From: DAHUYF01 sp035623985
GTDB taxonomy: Bacteria; Pseudomonadota; Alphaproteobacteria; ATCC43930; CGMCC-115725
Reading direction: 5' to 3'
Assembly (NCBI GenBank): GCA_035623985.1
Contig: DASPSJ010000041.1
Location: forward strand, 14,379 to 78,378
Length of the DNA: 64,000 nt
The notes below the pieces were generated by a model that was given only the letters and a program-made list of their open reading frames with translations, did not search any database and was not told the DNA's origin. Below, in pieces: positions 35,786-43,869 of the stretch (position 1 is its first letter; every line of letters starts with the position of its first letter). The position numbers and the translations under genes were made by a program.

Positions 35786-37219
35786 CTATGCCTGGCCCTT
35801 GCGTAGCGTCAGCAGGCAGACGCGGCCGGTTGGATCGAGCTGGAAGTCGATCGCCGCCGCGGGCAGGTCGGCGGCGAGGGCGCGCATGGCCGCCTCGTCG
35901 CGATAGACGATGCTCCAGTCGCAAAGGAATTCCATCGGCCAGAGATTGCCGATCGGCGTCTCCATCATGTTGCCGACGAGAAGCGTTCCGCCGGGCGCAA
36001 GCTGGGCGAACAACGAGTGAACGAGCAGGCGCGCGCGGCGCGCCGAAAGATAGTCGACGAAGCCGACGGTGTAGATCAGATCCTGCGGCGCGAGTTTGCC
36101 GAAGAGCTCGCCGGTCTTGAGCAACTGGATGAAGGAGGTATGCAGGCAGCTTACGCTCGCCTGGCCGTGCAGCCGCATCACCTCGAGATAGGTCTGCTCA
36201 TAGGCCTGCGACAGCGCCGCGTGGTCCTGATCGATGAGCGTGAACTGCACGGGGCGCGGCAATTCCTTGAGCTGGAGGTAGTCGACGACCTCGCGTGCCG
36301 GCCCGCAGCCGAGCGTGGTGATGCGCGCCGGCCCCGACCGCGATGCCAGGACGGTGCCGGCGATCGCCTCTCGCATCATCACCATGCGCGTTGCGATGCA
36401 TTCGGCGACGTCGAGCCCGAGCCGGTGAACCAGCCGGTCGCCAAGCCGCTCGCCTTCGCGGCGCCAGGCATACACCATGTTCATGACCTGAAAGTCACCG
36501 GGATAGCCGAGCGGCTTCTCGTAGCTGCGCCGCCAGATCGGGCCGCCCAGGAACTCGGGCACCAGCACGAATTCGCTGAACTGCTTTACCGCCCGGCGGG
36601 CCGTCTCGTCCGCCATGAGCGGCGCCACGATCTCGTTCGCGCGATGCCAGAGCGTGCGCCAACGCGGGAGAATGCGCTCCTCGGACGCTGCCAGCATCTC
36701 CGTGATCGCGGCTTCGCTCGGTCTCGTCTGCTCGAAGCGGATGAGCGCGGCGCGGCAACTGCGCAAGAGGTGCAAGACGTCCGCGCTGAGCTGCCGATAT
36801 TCGGGCGGGACCGTACTCGCCGCATCGGTCAGCTCGTCGAGACCGGTGCGGACCAGCACCTCCTGGTATTTCGCGACGATCTGCCCGATGCCGATGCAGC
36901 CGTCGACAAGCCGCACGCCGATTTTGGCGCCCCGCGGCATCGGATCGACCCTGGCGATCTCGCCGGTGCCGTGGAACAGACAAACTCCGTGAATTCCGAG
37001 ATCGACGAGCACGCGCTCGCCGACGGTGCATACCTCGTTCGAACCAGGCGTGGTGACCGCGCCGAGACCGCTAAGACTGATGTCCTCGAGCGCATGGTCT
37101 AGCCGGTCGATGGTTAGTTTCGGCAGCACTCCTTTAAAGAGATCGCGCACCCTATAACGCTCGGCACGGTAGAAGATCGTCCGACCGTGCTCCCCCGTCA
37201 ACTCCTCGTAGCTCTTCAT
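35786..37219 (-). CDS. PilZ-like domain / SAM-dependent methyltransferase protein
   Basis: 477 residues from the ATG at 37219. The N-terminal 120 residues resemble a PilZ domain: R-x-R near 24-26, then D-I-S-L-S-G near 48 and an I-G-V-R strand near 101. A helical linker (130-260) follows with Y-E-K-P-L-G-Y-P-G-D near 240. A class I methyltransferase domain has L-G-C-G-P-A-R-E-V near 304 and a D-Q-D-H motif. Such proteins are often annotated as 3-hydroxypalmitate methyl ester (quorum signal) synthases; that role is not shown here. The c-di-GMP-binding Arg pattern is imperfect. Confidence 0.7.
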   Translation of the reverse strand: MKSYEELTGEHGRTIFYRAERYRVRDLFKGVLPKLTIDRLDHALEDISLSGLGAVTTPGSNEVCTVGERVLVDLGIHGVCLFHGTGEIARVDPMPRGAKIGVRLVDGCIGIGQIVAKYQEVLVRTGLDELTDAASTVPPEYRQLSADVLHLLRSCRAALIRFEQTRPSEAAITEMLAASEERILPRWRTLWHRANEIVAPLMADETARRAVKQFSEFVLVPEFLGGPIWRRSYEKPLGYPGDFQVMNMVYAWRREGERLGDRLVHRLGLDVAECIATRMVMMREAIAGTVLASRSGPARITTLGCGPAREVVDYLQLKELPRPVQFTLIDQDHAALSQAYEQTYLEVMRLHGQASVSCLHTSFIQLLKTGELFGKLAPQDLIYTVGFVDYLSARRARLLVHSLFAQLAPGGTLLVGNMMETPIGNLWPMEFLCDWSIVYRDEAAMRALAADLPAAAIDFQLDPTGRVCLLTLRKGQA

Positions 37220-38008
37220 AGCCTGCTCCGCCGGCTCCCCCTTTGGCGCCGGCTGCCCCCCGGTGCAGACGCCTGCATTCCCCACAACCAACTATAGCCA
37301 AGGCGTGTAAGGTCACAAGAGACGAAACGTATGGTTGCGTGAATTGCAGCCCTCGTTTTCCCGGTTTTTGGGTTGGTCCCAGGCAAATCGATGAGAACGG
37401 ATCGAGAATCTGTTTATTGAAGTGTCATGGCAGATGGACGCCGCCCGTCAACAGTTGCGCCACTACGTCCCTTGAAATGACGCAACGGCACCCGCGGGCG
37501 GCCTCCCCGATCGGGAACGACCGGGACCGCCGGAAAGGAATTTTCGCAGCCTAAATCAATACGTTGAGCAGTTGCGTGGGCGCCTCTTGCGGCACGGAGT
37601 GGAGGCGTGACCGGACGCGCTTATCCTCGACCATCGAGACGAAGATCGATCGACGTGTTCTGACGCTGTCTGACGCCGGTGTCCGCGGATTTCGCGCGAG
37701 CCTGGACATTTTGAAGGGTTAGCTCGGCGTATCATGCATAGCATCCTTTACGAGATCGGGGCCGTACTTTGTCGCCACTGCCGCGTCGAAAGGCGGGCTT
37801 GGCCGTTGCAAGGCGAAGCACCTGAGCGAGGGCAGGCGTCGTTCAATCCGCGGGGCGGTGCGACCGCCGGTCGCGGCGTGAGGCGTCATTGCAGACCTCT
37901 GAGGCACCGCAGCGAAAATCGGCCGCTCGTCCCACGGCGCCTGACATCGCCCTTCGTCCTCGGTATCCTCGGCCCTCCGCGGCGGTCCGGCAGGGAGGGG
38001 GAACGGCT
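37220..38008. other. About 790 bases without a recognisable gene
   Basis: Short overlapping frames on both strands have no family signature. The stretch 37280-37420 is AT-richer than its surroundings and probably carries promoter sequence for the PilZ-like gene. The part from 37560 to 37720 looks like eroded coding DNA but cannot be assigned. Confidence 0.5.
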
Positions 38009-38500
38009 ATGGCATCCGAAAGCGACATCAGGAAGATGCTCATCGATGCCCTTTGGCCCAGCATCCAAGAAGCCGTGCGGCAGGAGCTTGTCGCGCTGGA
38101 CGAAATGAAGGCGGAATTCGCCAGCAGCGCCGCCGCCCTCCGTCGCGAGGTCGATGAATTGAAAACCACGATCTCGGACGAGATCGCCCGTCGGACCAGT
38201 CTTGTTCTTAACGATCTCCAGCGTCACGTCGACCAGGAGATCGGCACGAAGCTGGGAGGCGTCCGATCGCAATTCGTCTTGAGCGCCGCGGAGCTGCACA
38301 CGCTGCGGGACGACGTGACTCAGAAGATTGCGCGATTGGCGCAGGACGTGAGCCTGCTCGATCAGCGGCTGAAGACCGCCGGCGCCGCGCTGGCGGAAAA
38401 ATCATCGCAGCAGCCCCCGAGCGCGGACGCGCCGGGCAGCGAAGCCGGAGCGCCCGATGCGGCCGCGGCAGGGCCGTTCTCTTCATCGAGAGGGCAGTGA
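38009..38500 (+). CDS. Coiled-coil protein of unknown function
   Basis: 163 residues from an ATG with a GGGAGGGGG site; the upstream part of the frame is not conserved-looking. Residues 1-130 are almost wholly helical with heptad-like hydrophobic spacing (M-K-A-E-F near 34, L-R-R-E-V-D-E-L-K). The last 35 residues are Ala/Pro/Ser-rich and probably disordered. There is no signal peptide or membrane segment. It may be a phasin-like or scaffold protein, but no family is evident. Confidence 0.65.
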   Translation: MASESDIRKMLIDALWPSIQEAVRQELVALDEMKAEFASSAAALRREVDELKTTISDEIARRTSLVLNDLQRHVDQEIGTKLGGVRSQFVLSAAELHTLRDDVTQKIARLAQDVSLLDQRLKTAGAALAEKSSQQPPSADAPGSEAGAPDAAAAGPFSSSRGQ

Positions 38501-39231
38501 GCGCCATCCACCCCCTTCGGAGAGCGTGGGTTCTTTTTCGCGGGCCGGGAGAAGCGCGGCACGGCCCGGAAATCCCCTCCTCTGCCGGTTAATTCGGCGC
38601 CGCCGCGACGCGCCGCCGACGAAGCGGGCCCGAATTTATCCGGCGGGCGGCGACGGCGCGGCACAAGCCGGCGGCTTCGCTTCGAGCCGTTCCGTAAAAG
38701 ATGCGAGTAAGTATGGTTAAAAATAGATTGCTTTTTATTTAAACTTTCTTGCGGTTCATTCGGTATTTGTCTGAAATCTACCCCGAGGACGATGCCAAGG
38801 GGCTCATAATGAGCGCGTCAATGCTTATCAACGGCAAAACGGCGACTGGCGCCTTCCAAGGGGCGCCGGCGGTTCCCGAGCCGGCGTGGCTGGGGAAAAC
38901 CTGGTGGCGGCGCGTGCCGCTACGCCGCCAGCGGCCGGCAACGACGTTTCAAAGGTGCCTTGCGCTTCACATCTTCGTCGCGCAGCGCGCCAGCGCCCTG
39001 GATTAGGACCGGCATCGCGGGTTTTTGTGGCGCGGCTGCGGCTCCCCTCCCGCGGCGCGCTTGGTGGGCGGCCGAGGAGCGGGTGTCCCCAACGACGCTC
39101 CTCGGCCGATCCTCCGCCCGGCCACTCGCCGGGCGCGTCCTTCGTGCGATCATCGATGGCGTTGCGCCGGAGCTTCGAGAGAAGAGCCGGCAGGAAACGC
39201 GCAGGAACTCGAAGGATATCGGGCGAAGACG
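38501..39231. other. About 730 bases without a recognisable gene
   Basis: An AT-rich block at 38700-38765 interrupts otherwise G+C-rich sequence and could hold a promoter. A frame at 38749-39006 (TTG start) has no family features. The remainder reads as Arg/Pro-rich in all frames, as expected of non-coding G+C-rich DNA. Confidence 0.5.
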
Positions 39232-40278
39232 TTAACGCTGAAGCGTCCGGTCGGACTGATTTGCGAACATCGGTCCGCCGGCTCGCGCGCCCACCGCGGG
39301 CGCATTGAAGTACTCGATCTGGTAAACCCGATCATAGTGGCCGAGCCGCGTGTGGATGAAGTTTCCCTCCCCATCCAGCGCAACCTCAGGCTTGACCGCC
39401 GACGACGTCGGACAGGTGACGTGGTTGCCGGCAACCGACGAGGATTTCACGCCGCCATTGGCGAAGAATTCGCGGTCAAAGACGCACTGCGCCGGAGGCG
39501 TGGCGTTCGAATAATGCTCGACGCCGTGAAACAACTTTCGCCCGTCCGGCAGATAGATATACCTGTACTGGCCGTCATAATCGACTTCGCTGGCACGATC
39601 GCGCCGTGCGGTTTGCGCGGAAAGCGGCCGGCCTTGCGCATCCAATTCGAAAGTCGTGGTCACATGCGAGGCCCCGGACGCGCTGACATAATCGAGCGTC
39701 ACTCCGTCGTCCGAGTACTCGGAGGTCATCTCGGATTGAACCCTGCCGTCGGCCAGACGGGTCAGCACCCGGACCGGCCGGCCAGCGCTTGAATTCGCGA
39801 TTTCGACGCTCTTGCGGAGTTCGCCGTTCGTCCTGAACGCGGCGCCGACGAGGAAACCGGCTGCATCGTAGGCAAAGTCGATCGTTTCCGTCTCTTTGGC
39901 CGCGTAATTCTCGCGGACGATGCGGGTGATTTCCCGCCTTTCGCCATAGAAGTACGAGGCATGAAAGCTGGTGCTCGCCGTGTTCAGGTCGGTATCGGTC
40001 TCGTCTAGGATCCGCCCGTCCTCATGGAAGCGGGTAACGGTCCGGCGGCTGATCTCGGGCCCGGGGCCCGCCGCGATCCGAAAGGTGAGGGTTACCTGCT
40101 TCACGTGCCCGAGATAACCCATCATCGCTGACGTCAGCGCCACGTCTTCGACCGGGAAGGAGAGGTAGGATTCCAGCCAGATCCGTTCCCCCGGCATGGT
40201 TGCCCCCGCATCCGGAGCGGTGGCGGCGAGCAAGCCGGCGACCAGCACGGCGATCGCCGCCAAGGGCGTTTTACGCAT
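39232..40278 (-). CDS. Exported protein of unknown function with YD-like strands
   Basis: 348 residues from the ATG at 40278. A signal peptide (M-R-K-T-P, hydrophobic to about 24, cleavage near D-A-G-A-T) is followed by a beta-rich body. Repeated motifs of the type F-A-Y-D-A-A-G, F-E-L-D-A-Q-G-R and Y-R-Y-I-Y-L-P-D-G-R recall YD-type strand repeats. Two Cys near 282 and 304 could form a disulfide in the periplasm. It starts 8 bases inside a small upstream gene. I cannot assign a function. Confidence 0.7.
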   Translation of the reverse strand: MRKTPLAAIAVLVAGLLAATAPDAGATMPGERIWLESYLSFPVEDVALTSAMMGYLGHVKQVTLTFRIAAGPGPEISRRTVTRFHEDGRILDETDTDLNTASTSFHASYFYGERREITRIVRENYAAKETETIDFAYDAAGFLVGAAFRTNGELRKSVEIANSSAGRPVRVLTRLADGRVQSEMTSEYSDDGVTLDYVSASGASHVTTTFELDAQGRPLSAQTARRDRASEVDYDGQYRYIYLPDGRKLFHGVEHYSNATPPAQCVFDREFFANGGVKSSSVAGNHVTCPTSSAVKPEVALDGEGNFIHTRLGHYDRVYQIEYFNAPAVGARAGGPMFANQSDRTLQR

Positions 40279-40543
40279 CTCGGTCGATTTCGACGGAACT
40301 GCCCCCGCGGCGGGCGGAGGAGCGCAAATCCATTTCACGGCCGTTCCTGGAGCTCAGGTAAAGCGAAGCAACGGCGTCGCACTGGGCAGCGAGCTCGCCG
40401 AGCGCATCGCAAATGGCGGCGGCATCCGCCGTCTGGGCTAGCTGCCGCAGGCCCGCGGCCTCGGCCAGAAGATGCTCGGCCATGTCCCGGGTTTCCTCGA
40501 GCGAAGCGTGACCGGCAGGCTTGCGACGGCGTGCGAGATCCAC
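40271..40543 (-). CDS. Small helical hypothetical protein
   Basis: 90 residues, ATG start. A helical core (A-E-H-L-L-A-E-A-A-G-L-R-Q-L-A near residue 22 and C-D-A-L-G-E-L-A near 45) is followed by an Arg/Ser-rich tail. Its stop lies within the start region of the exported protein gene, so the two are translationally coupled. No family recognised; the helix pair could serve a small regulatory or chaperone role. Confidence 0.55.
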   Translation of the reverse strand: MDLARRRKPAGHASLEETRDMAEHLLAEAAGLRQLAQTADAAAICDALGELAAQCDAVASLYLSSRNGREMDLRSSARRGGSSVEIDRDA

Positions 40544-40845
40544 AGCCGCTCCTTGGCGCTGGTGGGAGGTTCAACACTGTCCCAGACAAGCATTAAGACT
40601 CATTGAACGGATAAGGGCGCGTTTCGTTCGGTCGGAATGGTCGACGGAGCGACGCTCCTTTCGCGTGTAAACGGGCAGAGGACCGACTGCGAATCGCCTC
40701 GCGCCCCTTTCGCCGGCGATTCCTATTCAAGCGAGTATCAGCATGGATTTCCTACGCTTCCTTGTGTTCCCGCCGGGATCGTCCTTCGAGCGATAGGTCT
40801 TGACCGGGGCTTGTGCTGCGCCCGGCGGCCTGCCACACCCGTGGC
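40544..40845. other. Intergenic region between divergent genes
   Basis: About 300 bases with no gene. A short hairpin GGAGC-GAC-GCTCC near 40647-40659 is visible. It separates the minus-strand small protein from the plus-strand membrane-anchored protein and must contain both promoters, but no clear boxes stand out. Confidence 0.45.
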
Positions 40846-41556
40846 ATGACCAAGTCTCAAGGTCCCGACGCGGATACCGGTGCGGCCAGGGGTTGGCGCG
40901 CGGGTTTCTTCCCGCTGCTCCTGGGCGGTTTGCTCGTCGGCCTATCGGTGCCGCGGCTCATGGCCGAAATCGCCTTGCTACCGGGCAATCATCTGCTCGA
41001 CGCCGTGCAGCGTGGCGCGCGGCTGGGCGCCGGCGACCTTCAGAAGCTGATCGCGACGCAACGGCGCGCATTGGCCTGGACCGGGTCGGCGCGGATTCGG
41101 ATCGATCTCGCCTCGGCGGAAATCTCGGCCGTCGACAACGAGCCGGGAGGAAGCGCATCCGACAATCAGACAATGGCGCGTGCGATAGAGGACCTGCGCG
41201 CCGGCCTCGTGCAGGCGCCGGCGGATCCCGAAGCCTGGACGCGCGCTGCTTACGCCGGAATCGCCGAAGGACAGCCGGCGCGGCAGATCGTGCCCATCTT
41301 GGCCATGGCGATCGAAACCGCCCCGATCGCGCCCGGGCTTATCTTTCCCAGGCTCGAACTTTGCCTCGTCGAATGGCCATATCTTTCCGAAGCGGTTCGC
41401 GCATTGGTTGACGAACAGATCCGCATCGCCTGGCGCCAATCGCCGGAGCATCTCGCCGGACTGGCGGCGGCGACCGGACGCAAAGACGCCGTCCGCGAAG
41501 CACTGGAAGAAAGCGATCGCGCCGCATTCGACGGCATCGCCAATCCTGCCAAGTAA
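40846..41556 (+). CDS. Membrane-anchored protein next to an O-antigen ligase
   Basis: 236 residues from the ATG at 40846. One transmembrane helix (about 20-42) is followed by a helical, probably TPR-like soluble domain (A-P-A-D-P-E-A-W-T-R-A-A-Y near residue 125). The helical array resembles accessory proteins of polysaccharide export loci. It converges on the O-antigen ligase gene with 4 bases between the stops. The link to polysaccharide assembly is inferred from context. Confidence 0.65.
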   Translation: MTKSQGPDADTGAARGWRAGFFPLLLGGLLVGLSVPRLMAEIALLPGNHLLDAVQRGARLGAGDLQKLIATQRRALAWTGSARIRIDLASAEISAVDNEPGGSASDNQTMARAIEDLRAGLVQAPADPEAWTRAAYAGIAEGQPARQIVPILAMAIETAPIAPGLIFPRLELCLVEWPYLSEAVRALVDEQIRIAWRQSPEHLAGLAAATGRKDAVREALEESDRAAFDGIANPAK

Positions 41557-41560
41557 GATT

Positions 41561-42997
41561 CTAGCCGGAGCGCCGGCGCGGCCAGGATTGAACCGCCGCT
41601 GCTCCCATGATGAAGGCGTAGGTGGCGGCTATGGCCGGGATCTGCAGGCCGAAATCGACCATGGAGTGACAGGCGACGAGCGTGGTCGCGCCGATCCCGA
41701 TCGCGGGATAGACGGCGTCGCGACGGCGGCGATTGACGCCGAGGATGCAGCGAGCGAGAAGCGCCAGGGCGCTTAGGACCAGCGCAAATGCCGCCGGTAT
41801 GCCGAGTTCCAGCGCGTTCTCGAGATAGGTATTATGCGCCTTGTCCCAATGGCCCTTGATCTGCTCGGTCTGGGCGAGGCGAAAAACCTCTTCGAATGTG
41901 CCATAACCGGTGCCGAGCCAGGGGCGCCGCGCGATTTGCTGCCGCGTGATCTCATACACCAGCGGGCGTCCCTCGTTTTCCAATTCGGTTCTGGCGATGC
42001 GCTCGGCGACCGGGCCGCCGCTAAACCCGATAAAAATCACGGTGCCGACGATGATCACGCCGCCGATCGCCATGACATGACGGCGCCTCAGCGTCCGCGA
42101 GGCCGCGACGGCGGCGATGAGCGCCGCGAGGCCCGCGAAGGAGCTGAGCACCCCGGCCCGCGAATCCGTCAGCAAGAGCGCCGTGATCAACGCAAACCAG
42201 CCCGGCAACAGCACGCCGCGCCAGCTCGAGAGGAGCTTCAGCAGGTTGACGAGCCAATCCCGCGGCGCCGCCGCGCCGGCGGCCGAGGACGACAATTGCT
42301 TTATCAGCATCCCCGACGCGCAGACCAATCCGAGACCGGCGTAAGTGGCGTAATTGTTGCGGTTGATGAAAGTGCTGGTCACCGAATTGAGATAGTATTT
42401 CTTGGGAAACCACAGCACCATCTGCGCGCCGGTGAAATGATCGAGCAGTCCGTAGCAGGCGTAGGCGAAGGCGGCGACGCTCAGACCAAGAAACGCCATC
42501 TCGGCGCGCTCGCGGGCGTGACAGAGCTGAAAGGCAAGCCAGAATATTCCGGCATAGCTTAACAATCGGATGGCCGCGGACACCGTGTTGAAGGGATCGA
42601 TCGATATGGCGCCGCTCACGGGGGTGCCGAGCGCGGCTCCGGCGGCCCGCCATAGCGGATGATGCCACGCCTCCGGCGTAAAGGCGGATGCCTGGATCGC
42701 GATCCAGGCAATCGCCGCGGCGAAGGGCAAGAACCACGGCCAGGTGGGCCCGAGACGTTCCATGGGCACTGCGTTCGGGCGAAGCTGCATCGCGCCATAA
42801 GCCAGCAGCAGCAATCCCGTAATCCCGGCGATAATCCACCAGCTCATGGGATAGACCGAGCCCAGAGGAAGCGGCGAGCCGATCACCAGCGCGATCAGGA
42901 CATAGAACAGCCCGGCGGCAATGCGGTCCACCCCGCCCTTCGCCCGGATGGCGGCGGCTTGCTGCACGGCCTTCGGCGCGCTTGCGGGCACCCGCAC
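41561..42997 (-). CDS. O-antigen ligase/polymerase family membrane protein
   Basis: 478 residues with about twelve transmembrane helices. The large periplasmic loop and the Wzy_C-like region include F-I-N-R-N-N-Y-A near residue 209, and L-G-T-G-Y-G-T-F-E near 360 with H-N-T-Y-L-E-N-A-L just after. These match WaaL/Wzy-type proteins, which join or polymerise undecaprenyl-linked sugars. It lies 13 bases after the FecR gene on the same strand, so the two may be cotranscribed. Confidence 0.88.
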   Translation of the reverse strand: MRVPASAPKAVQQAAAIRAKGGVDRIAAGLFYVLIALVIGSPLPLGSVYPMSWWIIAGITGLLLLAYGAMQLRPNAVPMERLGPTWPWFLPFAAAIAWIAIQASAFTPEAWHHPLWRAAGAALGTPVSGAISIDPFNTVSAAIRLLSYAGIFWLAFQLCHARERAEMAFLGLSVAAFAYACYGLLDHFTGAQMVLWFPKKYYLNSVTSTFINRNNYATYAGLGLVCASGMLIKQLSSSAAGAAAPRDWLVNLLKLLSSWRGVLLPGWFALITALLLTDSRAGVLSSFAGLAALIAAVAASRTLRRRHVMAIGGVIIVGTVIFIGFSGGPVAERIARTELENEGRPLVYEITRQQIARRPWLGTGYGTFEEVFRLAQTEQIKGHWDKAHNTYLENALELGIPAAFALVLSALALLARCILGVNRRRRDAVYPAIGIGATTLVACHSMVDFGLQIPAIAATYAFIMGAAAVQSWPRRRSG

Positions 42998-43010
42998 CCT
43001 GACGCCCGGA

Positions 43011-43718
43011 CTAGCGTAAGGTCGGGCTCACCGGAAACGGCTGGAACGGGTGGGTTTCCGGCGTGCTTCTCAGCAACAGCGCGAAGTTCCCGCCGATCAG
43101 GGCATCCATCATGGCAACCAGCGCGTCGATCGTCGACTTGTCGTCGGACGAGCTCGGATCGGTCGAGTTAATCATCGTGAAATAGGAGCCTCGGCCGTAG
43201 CTTTTCGGTTGCCCATCGGCAGACGAGCCGAAAACCTCGCCATCGACGATCTGGACGATGGTCTTGTCGTTCAGCACCGTGAAATTGAACGAGGTGCCGC
43301 GCACGCCGAGAGTGCCGTTCGGCGTCTTTATCGTGTAGTCCTGATGGGCCATGCGGCCGGTTGCGAAGCGGAACACGCCTTCGCTCACCGACAAGAAGAA
43401 GGCGCCCTTGCTCGGATCCGGGTCGTAAACGAATTTGTCGAGAACCACGCGCGCTCTCGGTCCGAGCCGAAGCTTTGTCCCGTCGACAAACTCGATTTCC
43501 GAAGCCGCGTCGGGGGCGGTGGTGATGAGCTCGTTCTGCGCAACGTCGTCATGGATGACGAGCTGACGCACCTCCGTCTCGAGCGTACCGGTCACGGTCC
43601 GCACGACGATCACCGTCTGGCCGATGCCTTCGGCACGCGCCGGGCCGAGCGCGGCCACCATCATGAGCGCAACTATAGATATTGCAGTCCTGACAGCCCG
43701 CCCTGATGTACGCTTCAT
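43011..43718 (-). CDS. FecR-domain exported protein
   Basis: 235 residues from the ATG at 43718, which has an AGGGAGAGC site; an upstream TTG would add six residues. A signal peptide (to about A-R-A at residue 30) is followed by the FecR beta domain: L-I-T-T-A-P-D-A-A-S-E-I-E-F, L-R-L-G-P-R-A-R-V-V and T-P-N-G-T-L-G-V-R-G-T. There is no ECF sigma factor or TonB receptor nearby, so this is not a FecIR system. It is divergent from a CHASE2 cyclase, a recurrent pairing. Confidence 0.88.
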   Translation of the reverse strand: MKRTSGRAVRTAISIVALMMVAALGPARAEGIGQTVIVVRTVTGTLETEVRQLVIHDDVAQNELITTAPDAASEIEFVDGTKLRLGPRARVVLDKFVYDPDPSKGAFFLSVSEGVFRFATGRMAHQDYTIKTPNGTLGVRGTSFNFTVLNDKTIVQIVDGEVFGSSADGQPKSYGRGSYFTMINSTDPSSSDDKSTIDALVAMMDALIGGNFALLLRSTPETHPFQPFPVSPTLR

Positions 43719-43869
43719 TTTTGCGCTCTCCCTCAAAAATGAGGGTTCTTCTAGTCAAGCGTGAGCACCTATACTATCGCGTTATTCGAATTTCGCAATG
43801 AATTTAGAGGCGAGCGATCGTGACGAAGACGGCGGAGGATATCGGACTCGGCGATAATCGGAGCGCCTG

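Noticed and set aside
43746..43775. sigma70 promoter before the CHASE2 cyclase gene (TATACT at 43770)
   Set aside because: A good -10 box but no acceptable -35 at 16-18 bases.
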